From: Bifidobacterium breve
GTDB taxonomy: Bacteria; Actinomycetota; Thermoleophilia; Gaiellales; F1-60-MAGs149
Assembly (NCBI GenBank): GCA_945877865.1
Contig: CAMDVX010000003.1
Span: 1 to 36,864, forward strand
Reading direction: 5' to 3'
Length of the DNA stretch: 36,864 nucleotides
Below the pieces are notes generated by a model. The model was given only the letters and a program-made list of their open reading frames with translations, did not search any database and was not told the origin of the DNA. Positions 1 to 9,314 of the stretch are shown here, piece after piece. How positions within the stretch are numbered: position 1 is the first letter of the stretch; the number at the start of each line of letters is the position of its first letter. A program made the position numbers and the translations under genes.

Positions 1-3000
1 GGCAGCGACCGCTCGCCGGCGACGTTGACTGCGATCGTCGTAAACCAGTACGTCGTCCCATCGACGAGGCCTGTGATCGTGCACGTCCCGCTCGCTCCGC
101 TGATCCCGCACGAGTGCACCCCATCGCTCGCCATGATGGTCAGCGAGGCGGCACCCGCGACGGGTGACGCAACAGTCACCGTGGCTGTCCCCGGGCTGAC
201 GACCGCCGTCGGGGCCACCGTCGGGCCGGCGAAGGTGTAGTTGATTGGCCACGTGCCGTAGGTCCCCGGCACGGTGCCCCAGCCGGTCGCCGAGCGCAGG
301 ACGTGAATGGTGGCGTTAGGCGCGGTGCCGTAGACGCTGCTACCGCTGCTTGATGGCGAATCGCCTCGAAAGTAGATATCGCGGAGGTTGGGAACGTCAA
401 GAAAGTAGATTCCCCGGTGATCACTTGTCGGCCGGGCGGTGGTGAGGCCGCTGCCGAAGCTGACCCAGGCGAGGTTCGGTATGCGGTGGAAGTGGTCGCC
501 GATGAAGGTGACGCTGTCAGGCAGCGCGACGCTGCGCAGCCGTGCCGCGTCGGAAAACGTGCCCCATCCCAGGCTCGCAATACCCTCTTCGACTACGACC
601 GTCAGCATCGTCGCTCCGCCGAAACCCGAGTTCTGAATCGCGCGCACCGTCAGCGGCGATCCTCCGGGCGGCGTTACGGTCGCCGGCACGACGACGTGGT
701 CGGGCAGGTCTGCGGTATAGCCATTGCTCGGTACGTACGCCACCGAACCCGGCGTGACGTACACGTACTTGATGCCGCCCTGCACGAGGGTATGGCCCGT
801 GATGGGATCCGACGCCGGCGACACCGGTGAATCGCCGCTCGAGTTGCGCCCAACCGCCGTAAACGTGTGCGCCACATCGTCCGCGAGCGCGTTCAGAAAG
901 CACGATCCCGACTGGCCGGTGATGGTGCAGGTAGCACCACCTGGACTAGCCGTGACTACCACCGACAGCGCATTGTGCACCGGCGTCGCGACCGTCACCT
1001 TGACGATCGCCGTCGTCCAGCCCTGATTGCACGCTTGGAGGTTCTCGGAATCTGCCAACGAGCACATCTCGACCGTCGGCTTGACCGGCGCCGTATCGGG
1101 CGTGGGGGTGATCGGCAGCGCAGCGGTCATCACATTCCCGCTCGTCGAGACAGCGACGAAGCGACCCTCCCCGAACGTGAGGCTCGACCACCCGCTTGAG
1201 TAATCCCTGCTGCTGTTGCCGCTGTCGCCAAGCTCCTCCTGCCAGGTAATGCCATCCCTGCTGGACGCCACCATGTCGTGCCAGTTGAGGACCCACTGGC
1301 CGATCTGCGTCCACACGCCGTTGCCATACTCCGACCCCCCCCACGGGAGCATCCACCGCATGGCCGGCGGAGAGCGTAGCGTCCAATTGACCCCATCGGG
1401 GCTCCACTTGATGATGCCGTTCTGAGCAGCCCAGAGGTAGTTCCCGTTGCCGTAGGAGATGTGCGAGCCCGAGTCGTACTGACCGAGATAGCTACTTGAC
1501 TGTATCGTCCAGACGATGCCGTCCGGGCTCGTCGCAACGTGTTGGTAGGCGACCGCTACGAAGAGGTTATCTCCGTACACCACGTCATTCCAGATGTCTA
1601 AGCTACCCGTATCGGCCCGCAGAGTCCACGAGGCTCCATCCGTGCTCGTCATGAAGCGCCCATTCCGCCCCACCACCACGAATCGCCCATTGCCGAACGT
1701 GAGATGTGAGCCCCAGTCGATCATGGTGCGGTTGCCTGACGACCACGTGTCGCCATGATCCGTCGTCACGGCCCAGTCGTCGCCGCTCATCACGACAAAC
1801 CGCCCGTTGCCATAGGCCACGTCGATCGAGCCGTCCCAGCTGAGTCGCCAGGCCGGCCCGGTCTTCGTCGTCCAGGTGACACCGTCCGGGCTGGTCATGA
1901 CGGCCCCGCTTGGGCCAATCGCCATGAAGATGCCATCCCCGTAGGTGACCGCTTTCCACCAGCTCAAGCTCGCCGGTGTCCGGACCGTCCAGCCCGCGTC
2001 GGTCCAGGCAAGCGGGATGCCACCGATCGTGCCCGGGACCACCCAACCGTCCGTGTACGTCGAGACGTGCGCAGTCGCAGCAGCGTGGCTGCCAGCGAAC
2101 GCGTCGGCTGCAGCCGTCGGCGCGCTGCCAAGCAGGCTCACGTTCGTCAGCGTCGGAATGCTTGCAAACGCCTGCGCACCAATCGTCGCGACATCCGCAG
2201 CCAGCGTCACTGCACCCGTTAGCCCCGTCGCGCCGCTAAATGCGTTCGCGCCAATCGTCGTGACGCCCGCCGGAATCGTCAGCGACCCCGTGAGACCCGT
2301 ATCGCCCGCGAACGCACCCGCACCGATGGCGGTGACCGCACAGCCCGCCGCGCACACCGTGCCCGCCACGGTCGCGCTCGTCGGCAGCGTCCAATCGTGC
2401 GCCACGACGCTGCTTGGCCCGGTCAGCGTAATCGTCTCCGGTCGCGTGCCATTGGCCGACCACGCCACGCCGCTGACAGGATCCGTGCCCGTCGTGGGGT
2501 TCGGCGTGACTGCCGACGAGGCGCTCGATGGCGCCGAATCCGTCGAGCCGTTGTTCGCCTTCGCCGTAAACGCGTACGACGCACCATTTACGAGACCGCT
2601 AATCGTGCAACGATCCGCCGTCGCGCTGATGGCGCACGTCGTCGTCGGATCACCATTGACGGCAATCTGCACCGAGTAGCCCGCGCTGACCGGCGCACCC
2701 ACGACGACCACCGCAGCCGCATTACGCGCAATTGCCGTCGGTGCAGACGGCACCGCAATTGGCCGCACCCCTGCCGAGGCAGGCGACGGCGACGAGGAAC
2801 CATCCGCATTCGACGCCACCACGACAAACCCGTACGCCTGATTGCCGAGCCCCGACACCGTGCAGCTCGTCGCCGGCACCGTCACCGTGCACGTGCGCCC
2901 CTCGGGGACTGACGTCACCACGTACGCGGTGGCAGGCGCGCCGCTCGACGCCGCGGTCACCGTCACAGCCGCCGACGCAGCGCCTGCCACCGCCGACGGC

Positions 3001-6000
3001 GCCACCACCGCATCGGGCGCCAACATGTCCGACGTCGCCACGACCGACGAGCCTGTTCCAACCGCCGCAAACACCCCGTTGCCATACGCCACGCCCATCC
3101 AGCTCACGCTGCCCGGCAGCGTCTCGCTCGACCACGTCACCCCATCTGCGCTCGTCATCGCCCGATTCGACGCAGGCCCATCCGACACCGCCACAAAGCG
3201 ACCGTTGCCATACGCCACGGATTCCCACTGCGAGGCGGCCGCCGCCGCCCGTGGGGACCACGCCACGCCATCCACGCTCGTCATCACCTGCCACTGCAGC
3301 GAGTCATACCCCACCGCCACATACACGCCCCCACCGTATGCCACGGACCGCCAATCGCTAAACACGCCTCGGCTCGACGACCAGGACACGCCGTCATCCG
3401 TGCTGACTGCCACCCGATGAGCACCACTCGTCGCAACCGCCACAAAGCGCCCGTCGCCGTACGTGACCGCGCGCCAGCTATCTCCCGCATCGCCGCCCAA
3501 CACCGCCCGCAAGGTCCAGCTCGCACCATCGGTGCTCGTCATCACCGCGCCCGCCAGCCCGACCGCCACGAACGTTCCGTGCCCAAACGCCACGCTGCGC
3601 CACGACGCCACCGGAGCCGTCTGACGCACCCAAGTCGCACCATCGCTGCTCGTCATCACCGCGCCCGCCTGCCCGACCGCCACAAACTGCCCCGCGCCAA
3701 ACGCAACCCGATACCACGCCGCCGCCGACCCCGGCACCGTTCGCGCCGTCCACGTCAACCCGTCGACGCTGCTCATCGCCCCACCATCAAGACCGACCGC
3801 CACAAAGACCCCACCGCCGAACGCGACATCAGACCAGGTATGCACTCCGGCTGCATGCGCAATCCAGCGGCTCGGCGTCACGCTCGCCGATGCGGCCGAT
3901 GCCGCCGACGCACCATCCGCATTCGACGCCACCGCCGTAAACGTGTAGGCCGTCCCGTTGGCCAGACCTGTCACTACACACGATCCTGCTGCACCCGACA
4001 CCACGCACGTCTGCGACCCGCTGCCGCTCGCGGTCACCAGATACGACACCGGCACGCCACCCGAGCCCGCTGCCATCGTCACCGTCGCCCGAGCATTCCC
4101 CGCGTAGACGACCGGCGTCACCGGCACGCCCGGCGGATACAGCGGCGTCACGCTGTTGGAGGCCACGGAAGCCGACGAGGTGCCCGCGCTGTTGGTCGCG
4201 GTCGCGGTAAACGTATGCGGCACAATCGACAGCCCCGACACCACGCAGCTACCCGACGCGCCCGTCACCGTGCACGTCGCCCCACCCGGGCTTTCCGTCA
4301 CCAAAAACGACGCTGCCACCCCACCCGAGCCCGACCCTGCAGCCACCGTCACCGTCGCGCTGCTACTGCCCCGCACCGCCACCGGCGCCGCCGGCACATC
4401 CGGCACCGGCAACGGCGTCGCTGCGCTCGACGCCAACGACGCCGACGTCGCACCCGCCAGATTCGACGCCACCGTCGTAAACGTATACGCCACACCATTC
4501 GTCAAGCCCGACACCTCACACATGCCCGAAGCACCCGACACCGAACACGTAACCGCGCCAGGCGACGACGTCACCACAAACCCCGTCGGCGGCCCACCCG
4601 ACCCCGACCCCGCACCCACCGACACCCGCACAGCCCCATCACGCGCCACCACACCCGACACCACCGGTCGATCCGGCACCACATCCGGCACCACGCTATT
4701 AGACGCCGGCGACGCCACCGAATCACCCACCGCACTGCGCGCCACCGCCGAGAACGTATACGACTGATACCCAAGCCCACTCACCACACAGCTCGTCGCC
4801 GGCACCGTAATCGTGCACACCGCACCGCCCGGACTCGCCGTCACCAGATACGACACCGCCTGCGGACCATCCACCGCCGGCACCACCGACACCACCGCCG
4901 ACGCCGTCGCCGCCACCGCCACCGGCGCCGCCACCGGAGTCGGCTCCACCGTATTCGACGTCATCACCACCGAACCACTCATACCACCCAGCTGCAACGC
5001 CACGAACGTGCCATGCCCATACGCCACCGCATGCCAATTCGCCGATAGGCCCATCGACCCCGTCGTCCACGTGATCCCATCAGCGCTCATCATGTAAGCG
5101 GCCCCAACCCCATACACCGCCACAAAATGCCCATTGCCAAACGCAATCGACTGCCCATTCTGACCACCCGACACCGCGCGCCTCGTCCACGTCACCCCAT
5201 CCGGACTCGTCAGCGCATCGTCGGCGTGATCATTCGTCACCACAAACAGCCCATTGCCATACGCCACCCCAGCAAACGTTGACGAAATCGGCGTCGCCCG
5301 CGCCGTCCACGACACACCATCCGTGCTCGTCATCACCTGATCAACCGCCGGCACGCTCGACCCCGTCTGCGCCACCGCCACAAACCGCCCATTGCCATAC
5401 GTCACCGCCTGCCACGGATTGCTCGCCGCAGCCACCCGCGCCGTCCACGTCACCCCATCCGGACTCGTCATCACCCGATTACCCGACCCACCCGCCGCCA
5501 CCGCCACAAACTGACCACCGCCATACGTCACCTCGGCCCAATACATCGACGCTGCCGACGAAGGCGACGACCGCGCAGTCCACGTCACACCATCCGGACT
5601 CGACGCCACCACCCCATTCGCACCCACCGCCACAAACACACCAGCACCAAACGCAACCGAGTAATAATCCCCACTCGCCAAACCACTCCGCACCGTCCAC
5701 GTCACCCCATCGTCATCACTCGACATCGCCCGCGGCTCACTGTTCTCATAAATCCTGACAGCCACAAACCGACCCACCCCCGACCCCACACCCGGCCCAT
5801 ACGCCACCCCAGCCCAACTCCCCGCCACACCCGTCCGCTGAATCCACTCCGCCGGCGTCACGCTATTTGACGCCACCGACGCCAACGACGAACCATCCGC
5901 ATTCGACGCCACCGCCGTAAACGTGTACGCCGTCCCATTCAAAAGCCCCGACACCACACACGAACCCGCCGCACCCGACACCACACACGTCTGCGACCCA

Positions 6001-6545
6001 CCACCACTCGCCGTCACCAGATACGACACCGGCACGCCACCCGACCCCGCCACCACCGTCACCGACGCACTCCGCGAACCCGCCACCGCCACCACCGACG
6101 CCGGCACACCCGGCGGCGACAACGGCAGATAGGTATACGCCCCTACCTCCGTCACAGCGGCGCCAGCCTGCGTCACGGTCACATCAACCAGCCCCGAGGC
6201 CGCGCCCGCCGGCGTCGTAAACGTCACCTGCGTCGCGGAATCCACCGAGACGCCCGTCGCTGCCACACCATCGACCGTGACCGTCACGGGTGCGGCAAAG
6301 CCCGTGCCCGCCATCCTCACCACGGTGCCACCCGCAACGCTCCCCGCTGACGGCGTCAGCGTGCTGATGGTTGGCGGCACCGGGCTCGCATCAGCGGTCG
6401 CCGCGATCAGCACGAGCACGAGCATCACGCAGACCGCAAGCAGCTCCGACAGGCCAAACGGCAGCCGCCGCCGCCAGCGGCCACCACGGCTCGGCTCAAG
6501 CGAGCCGCCACCGTCGACCCGATCGGCAGCTCCACCGGGCTCCAT
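1..6545 (-). CDS. Giant modular membrane-anchored/secreted protein (TIG + FN3-like + beta-propeller-like + BspA-like LRR repeats), C-terminus beyond window
   Basis: Manual reverse-strand translation is one uninterrupted frame from ATG at 6545 (MEPGGAADRVDGG...LPFGLSELLAVCVMLVLVLIAATADASPVPPTISTLTPSAGSVAGGTVV...) to base 1 with no stop; absent from the ORF track because it has no stop in the window. Repeated SWRSVAFGHGTFVAVGLAGAVMTSTDGASWTLR and TCTVTGASGSCVVSGLxNGTxYTFTAVASN motifs. Confidence 0.92.
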   Translation of the reverse strand, partial: MEPGGAADRVDGGGSLEPSRGGRWRRRLPFGLSELLAVCVMLVLVLIAATADASPVPPTISTLTPSAGSVAGGTVVRMAGTGFAAPVTVTVDGVAATGVSVDSATQVTFTTPAGAASGLVDVTVTQAGAAVTEVGAYTYLPLSPPGVPASVVAVAGSRSASVTVVAGSGGVPVSYLVTASGGGSQTCVVSGAAGSCVVSGLLNGTAYTFTAVASNADGSSLASVASNSVTPAEWIQRTGVAGSWAGVAYGPGVGSGVGRFVAVRIYENSEPRAMSSDDDGVTWTVRSGLASGDYYSVAFGAGVFVAVGANGVVASSPDGVTWTARSSPSSAASMYWAEVTYGGGQFVAVAAGGSGNRVMTSPDGVTWTARVAAASNPWQAVTYGNGRFVAVAQTGSSVPAVDQVMTSTDGVSWTARATPISSTFAGVAYGNGLFVVTNDHADDALTSPDGVTWTRRAVSGGQNGQSIAFGNGHFVAVYGVGAAYMMSADGITWTTGSMGLSANWHAVAYGHGTFVALQLGGMSGSVVMTSNTVEPTPVAAPVAVAATASAVVSVVPAVDGPQAVSYLVTASPGGAVCTITVPATSCVVSGLGYQSYTFSAVARSAVGDSVASPASNSVVPDVVPDRPVVSGVVARDGAVRVSVGAGSGSGGPPTGFVVTSSPGAVTCSVSGASGMCEVSGLTNGVAYTFTTVASNLAGATSASLASSAATPLPVPDVPAAPVAVRGSSSATVTVAAGSGSGGVAASFLVTESPGGATCTVTGASGSCVVSGLSIVPHTFTATATNSAGTSSASVASNSVTPLYPPGVPVTPVVYAGNARATVTMAAGSGGVPVSYLVTASGSGSQTCVVSGAAGSCVVTGLANGTAYTFTAVASNADGASAASAASASVTPSRWIAHAAGVHTWSDVAFGGGVFVAVGLDGGAMSSVDGLTWTARTVPGSAAAWYRVAFGAGQFVAVGQAGAVMTSSDGATWVRQTAPVASWRSVAFGHGTFVAVGLAGAVMTSTDGASWTLRAVLGGDAGDSWRAVTYGDGRFVAVATSGAHRVAVSTDDGVSWSSSRGVFSDWRSVAYGGGVYVAVGYDSLQWQVMTSVDGVAWSPRAAAAASQWESVAYGNGRFVAVSDGPASNRAMTSADGVTWSSETLPGSVSWMGVAYGNGVFAAVGTGSSVVATSDMLAPDAVVAPSAVAGAASAAVTVTAASSGAPATAYVVTSVPEGRTCTVTVPATSCTVSGLGNQAYGFVVVASNADGSSSPSPASAGVRPIAVPSAPTAIARNAAAVVVVGAPVSAGYSVQIAVNGDPTTTCAISATADRCTISGLVNGASYAFTAKANNGSTDSAPSSASSAVTPNPTTGTDPVSGVAWSANGTRPETITLTGPSSVVAHDWTLPTSATVAGTVCAAGCAVTAIGAGAFAGDTGLTGSLTIPAGVTTIGANAFSGATGLTGAVTLAADVATIGAQAFASIPTLTNVSLLGSAPTAAADAFAGSHAAATAHVSTYTDGWVVPGTIGGIPLAWTDAGWTVRTPASLSWWKAVTYGDGIFMAIGPSGAVMTSPDGVTWTTKTGPAWRLSWDGSIDVAYGNGRFVVMSGDDWAVTTDHGDTWSSGNRTMIDWGSHLTFGNGRFVVVGRNGRFMTSTDGASWTLRADTGSLDIWNDVVYGDNLFVAVAYQHVATSPDGIVWTIQSSSYLGQYDSGSHISYGNGNYLWAAQNGIIKWSPDGVNWTLRSPPAMRWMLPWGGSEYGNGVWTQIGQWVLNWHDMVASSRDGITWQEELGDSGNSSRDYSSGWSSLTFGEGRFVAVSTSGNVMTAALPITPTPDTAPVKPTVEMCSLADSENLQACNQGWTTAIVKVTVATPVHNALSVVVTASPGGATCTITGQSGSCFLNALADDVAHTFTAVGRNSSGDSPVSPASDPITGHTLVQGGIKYVYVTPGSVAYVPSNGYTADLPDHVVVPATVTPPGGSPLTVRAIQNSGFGGATMLTVVVEEGIASLGWGTFSDAARLRSVALPDSVTFIGDHFHRIPNLAWVSFGSGLTTARPTSDHRGIYFLDVPNLRDIYFRGDSPSSSGSSVYGTAPNATIHVLRSATGWGTVPGTYGTWPINYTFAGPTVAPTAVVSPGTATVTVASPVAGAASLTIMASDGVHSCGISGASGTCTITGLVDGTTYWFTTIAVNVAGERSL
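1115..2005 (-). repeat. Propeller-like block 3: seven more divergent repeats
   Basis: Seven units (SWWKAVTYGDGIFMAIGPSGAVMTSPDGVTWTTK ... GWSSLTFGEGRFVAVSTSGNVMTAA). Confidence 0.75.
3040..3875 (-). repeat. Propeller-like block 2: seven repeats
   Basis: Seven consecutive units (TWSDVAFGGGVFVAVGLDGGAMSSVDGLTWTAR ... SWMGVAYGNGVFAAVGTGSSVVATSD). Confidence 0.8.
4940..5860 (-). repeat. Propeller-like block 1: seven ~40-aa 'W..VAYGNGxFVAV...MTS.DGVTWT' repeats
   Basis: Seven consecutive repeat units read from translation of the minus strand. Confidence 0.8.
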
Positions 6546-7250
6546 CACGCTGCCAGCCAGGTCAGTCAACCGCAAAATCCAGTGGCCCGGGCAGGTCCGT
6601 CGACTGCCCACCAGCCACGCCGGTCCGTCCTGCCATCCACGACCTTGATCCGTGGGGAGCGACTCAACCGGCGAGCATGGTGCGCGCTCCTGCAACCGCT
6701 CATGGCTTGCGATCGCTCGCTGCGAAGCGCCGCGTGCCACGCAAACCGCGCGCTGGCGGTGCGCAAGGCAACATAGTGTGAGAGCACGCGTTTCACAGGT
6801 GTCACTACGCTTCTGGCGGAGGAAATCCTGCCCACCCGACGGCGACGGCCGCCCTCATCAGCGAGCGAGCGCGGACGCTCACTGCGCGCACCCGCAAGGC
6901 CCGCGTGTGCAGGGCCATTTTGCGCGCGACACAGAGGCGAACGAGCGGACAGGAAGGCCATCCGCGACCCGCGAAGGGCCGCAACGGCCACAGGCGCGCG
7001 ACGCACGCAGATCCTGCCGCTCCTCCCGCCAAAACCTCTTGTCACAGCGATCTCCTCGCCGATGTCGTTCGGGCTGCCCCATCACCGAATGCGACAGCTC
7101 CCTAATAGCGGCGATCAACCGCGATGTTCACTCCCCCCAATGTAGCAGGATAAAAATCACAAGTGTGTGCAAGAAGTCAACCTGTCGCTAGACCACGCAC
7201 CCACGCACGAGTCCCGCTACCGCTCCACAGACCGAAACGCGCCCGCAGGC

Positions 7251-8054
7251 TCAGCCCTTCGGCGTGATCGGCGAATGCCGAAACATCCCCGGCGCCAGCG
7301 ACTCGCCGCCGTCAAGCACGAGCGTCTCGCCCGTCACGTACGACGCGTCGTCAGACAGCAGGAAGCGCGCCGAGCCGACGATGTCCGCGAGCGTGGCGAA
7401 CCGTCCGAGCGGAATCTCGCTCGTCATCGCATCGCGAATCGCGTCCGTGGGAAACAGGTTCGCCGAGGCCGCCTCCGTCTCGGTCGGGCCGGGAGCCAGG
7501 CAGTTGACGCGCAGACCAAGCGGCGCCCACTCCACGGCCAGGCTCTTCGTCAGGTTCCAGACGCCCGCCTTGGCCGCCGCCGAGTGCGCCGTACCGGGGT
7601 TTCCCGTCCACGCATACGTCGCGATGATGTTGAGAATCGAGCCGGTCGCAGCCGTCGCCTGCGGAAAGCCAAGCGCGAGCGCACGCGAGCAGTAGAACGT
7701 GCCGTTGAGGACGATGTCGATGACGGCCCTCCAGCCGTTTGGCGACAGGTCGACGGCGTTCGCGACGAAGTTGCCAGCCGCATTGTTGATTAGCGTGTCG
7801 GGCGCACCAAAGCGCTCCGTCACGCCGGCGAAGAAGGCCTCAACTTGGGCCGGATCGCGCACGTCGCACGTCAGCGCGACAGCCGTGCCACCCGCCGACT
7901 CGATCAACGCGACGGTCTCCTCCAGCGGCTCCACGCGGCGACCGCAGACAGCGACGCTCGCACCAAGCCCAGCCAGGTCGACGGCCATGGCGCGACCCAT
8001 GCCGCTCCCACCGCCCGTGATGGCAACTACTCGCCCCTCGATGCCTCGGCTCAT
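7251..8054 (-). CDS. SDR family oxidoreductase (2,4-dienoyl-CoA reductase-like)
   Basis: TGGGSGMG Rossmann motif, NNAAGNF, catalytic S/Y/K-type region (Y..K replaced by AHSAAAKAGV context), C-terminal YVTGETLVLDGG. Confidence 0.88.
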   Translation of the reverse strand: MSRGIEGRVVAITGGGSGMGRAMAVDLAGLGASVAVCGRRVEPLEETVALIESAGGTAVALTCDVRDPAQVEAFFAGVTERFGAPDTLINNAAGNFVANAVDLSPNGWRAVIDIVLNGTFYCSRALALGFPQATAATGSILNIIATYAWTGNPGTAHSAAAKAGVWNLTKSLAVEWAPLGLRVNCLAPGPTETEAASANLFPTDAIRDAMTSEIPLGRFATLADIVGSARFLLSDDASYVTGETLVLDGGESLAPGMFRHSPITPKG

Positions 8055-8827
8055 CTCAGCTCCTCCACGTCGTCGCCCCCGGCCAGCGGCACGAGGTAGT
8101 GCTCCAGCACATCATCAGCGAAGGCCGCAGCCGGGCCCATCGCACCCTCCACCGCCTGACGAAAACGATCGGGCGAGCCGTCACGCGAGAGAATGCGGAT
8201 CGCGGCCCACAGCGACTGCGCAAGCTGCTCCAGCGGATCGCTGCCCTGTCCGGTCAGCCGAGCAGAGACCTGGCCCGCCTCCTCCTTGAGCAGCTCAAAG
8301 CGATCGCCCAGCAACGCTGCCGCATCCGCGAGCCGGTCAAGGTAGGTCGGATCCGCCACGCGCAGCCCGGTGACGAGCGGCTGCAGCGTCTCAACCGCCT
8401 GGTACGCGGCGTGCGTCGCCAGCTCGGCGCCAGCCTCGCCGAGCGACCCAGCCAGCCGCCACGCCTCCGCCAGCGCGGGCAGCGCCTCATCCACCGCCAA
8501 GGCGGCCGCCGACTCCTCCGCAGCCTCGCAGATGGCGGCGATTTCAACGACGCCGCGAATCCGCGCACGGTCGTCAAGCGGAGAGCCGGCAGCGTCGACG
8601 ACGACCCAGTCGAGCCCGTCGGAGCGTGGCACAGCACACACGAAGGACGCACCCAAGCCCGGCTGGTGCACCGGCACGATCGCCTGCGGCTGACGACCAA
8701 ATCGGCCCACAACCTGCGCTGCCGCCAGCTCGATGCCCGCCTCGTCCACGACGCGAGCGTAACCGCTTAGCGCGTTGTCCGCGCTGAGGGGAACCCCCGG
8801 GGACCGCTTGGGGTAGGATTGAGCCAT
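8051..8827 (-). CDS. Hypothetical protein
   Basis: ORF MAQSYPKRSPGVPLSADNALSGY...; ATG at 8827 with AGAGG upstream; 4-nt overlap with the downstream SDR gene. Confidence 0.65.
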   Translation of the reverse strand: MAQSYPKRSPGVPLSADNALSGYARVVDEAGIELAAAQVVGRFGRQPQAIVPVHQPGLGASFVCAVPRSDGLDWVVVDAAGSPLDDRARIRGVVEIAAICEAAEESAAALAVDEALPALAEAWRLAGSLGEAGAELATHAAYQAVETLQPLVTGLRVADPTYLDRLADAAALLGDRFELLKEEAGQVSARLTGQGSDPLEQLAQSLWAAIRILSRDGSPDRFRQAVEGAMGPAAAFADDVLEHYLVPLAGGDDVEELR

Positions 8828-9029
8828 GGCACCGACCTCTGAACAGCCAACTGCCGTTGTAACCATCTCCGACGCCGTCGTGGAGTGGCGACGCGAGACG
8901 CTCGAGCGCGCCGGCCTCGATAACGAGCGCGCTCAACGGATCGCCGCCTCCGATGCGGATCTGCACGAGGCGGTCCGCCTCCTTGAGCAGGGCTGCGCTC
9001 CCGAGCTGCTCGAGCGCATCCTGCTCTAG
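8826..9029 (+). CDS. Small conserved-looking actinobacterial-type protein (67 aa)
   Basis: MAPTSEQPTAVVTISDAVVEWRRETLERAGLDNERAQRIAASDADLHEAVRLLEQGCAPELLERILL; AGGA 7 nt upstream of ATG. Confidence 0.7.
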   Translation: MAPTSEQPTAVVTISDAVVEWRRETLERAGLDNERAQRIAASDADLHEAVRLLEQGCAPELLERILL

Positions 9030-9059
9030 CCGAGCAGGACGCCGCCTCGCGGCGACGCC

Positions 9060-9314
9060 CGCGCTCAGCGCTAGGAGGTTGCCTTGGGCGAGCGCCGGGC
9101 CAAACCAGCGCGCCGGATTCATTGCGCCACCGGTCAGCGGGCCACCCATCAGGATGTCGAAGAAGATCACGAAGCCGTGCGCGGCTGCGACTCCGACCAG
9201 CGTCCCTCCGTTCGTCCAGTCGGCGGCCGTCATGATCGCGCCCGCGCCGATGAAGCTCAGCGCAAACGTGCCCGCGAGCTCTGCGAGCAGTCGTGCAAGT
9301 GCGTTCTCCACCAC
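9060..9314 (-). pseudogene. Truncated MIP/aquaporin remnant
   Basis: GGAGGAGGCGC then GTG start; VVENALARLLAELAGTFALSFIGAGAIMTAADWTNGGTLVGVAAAHGFVIFFDILMGGPLTGGAMNPARWFGPALAQGN, after which homology-like sequence ends without a stop until 8574. Confidence 0.6.

Noticed and set aside
2722-3753. Gly/Val/Arg-rich minus ORFs (2722-3294, 3478-3753, 4723-5070)
   Set aside because: Wrong frame relative to the continuous giant CDS.
3417-5048. 543-aa + strand ORF (Arg/His/Pro-rich) and similar + strand ORFs at 2732-3361, 4156-4767, 5279-5758
   Set aside because: Antisense shadow of the repeat-rich giant minus-strand gene; low-complexity composition with no domain-like sequence.
1115-5860. Regularly spaced DNA repeats suggestive of a CRISPR array
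   Set aside because: Periodicity matches ~40-codon protein repeats in one frame; copies are degenerate and there are no unique spacers.
6566-7045. 159-aa minus ORF upstream of the giant gene, with a fair SD before GTG
   Set aside because: Arg/Ala/Ser-rich composition resembling random high-GC sequence and no recognisable domain; left unassigned.
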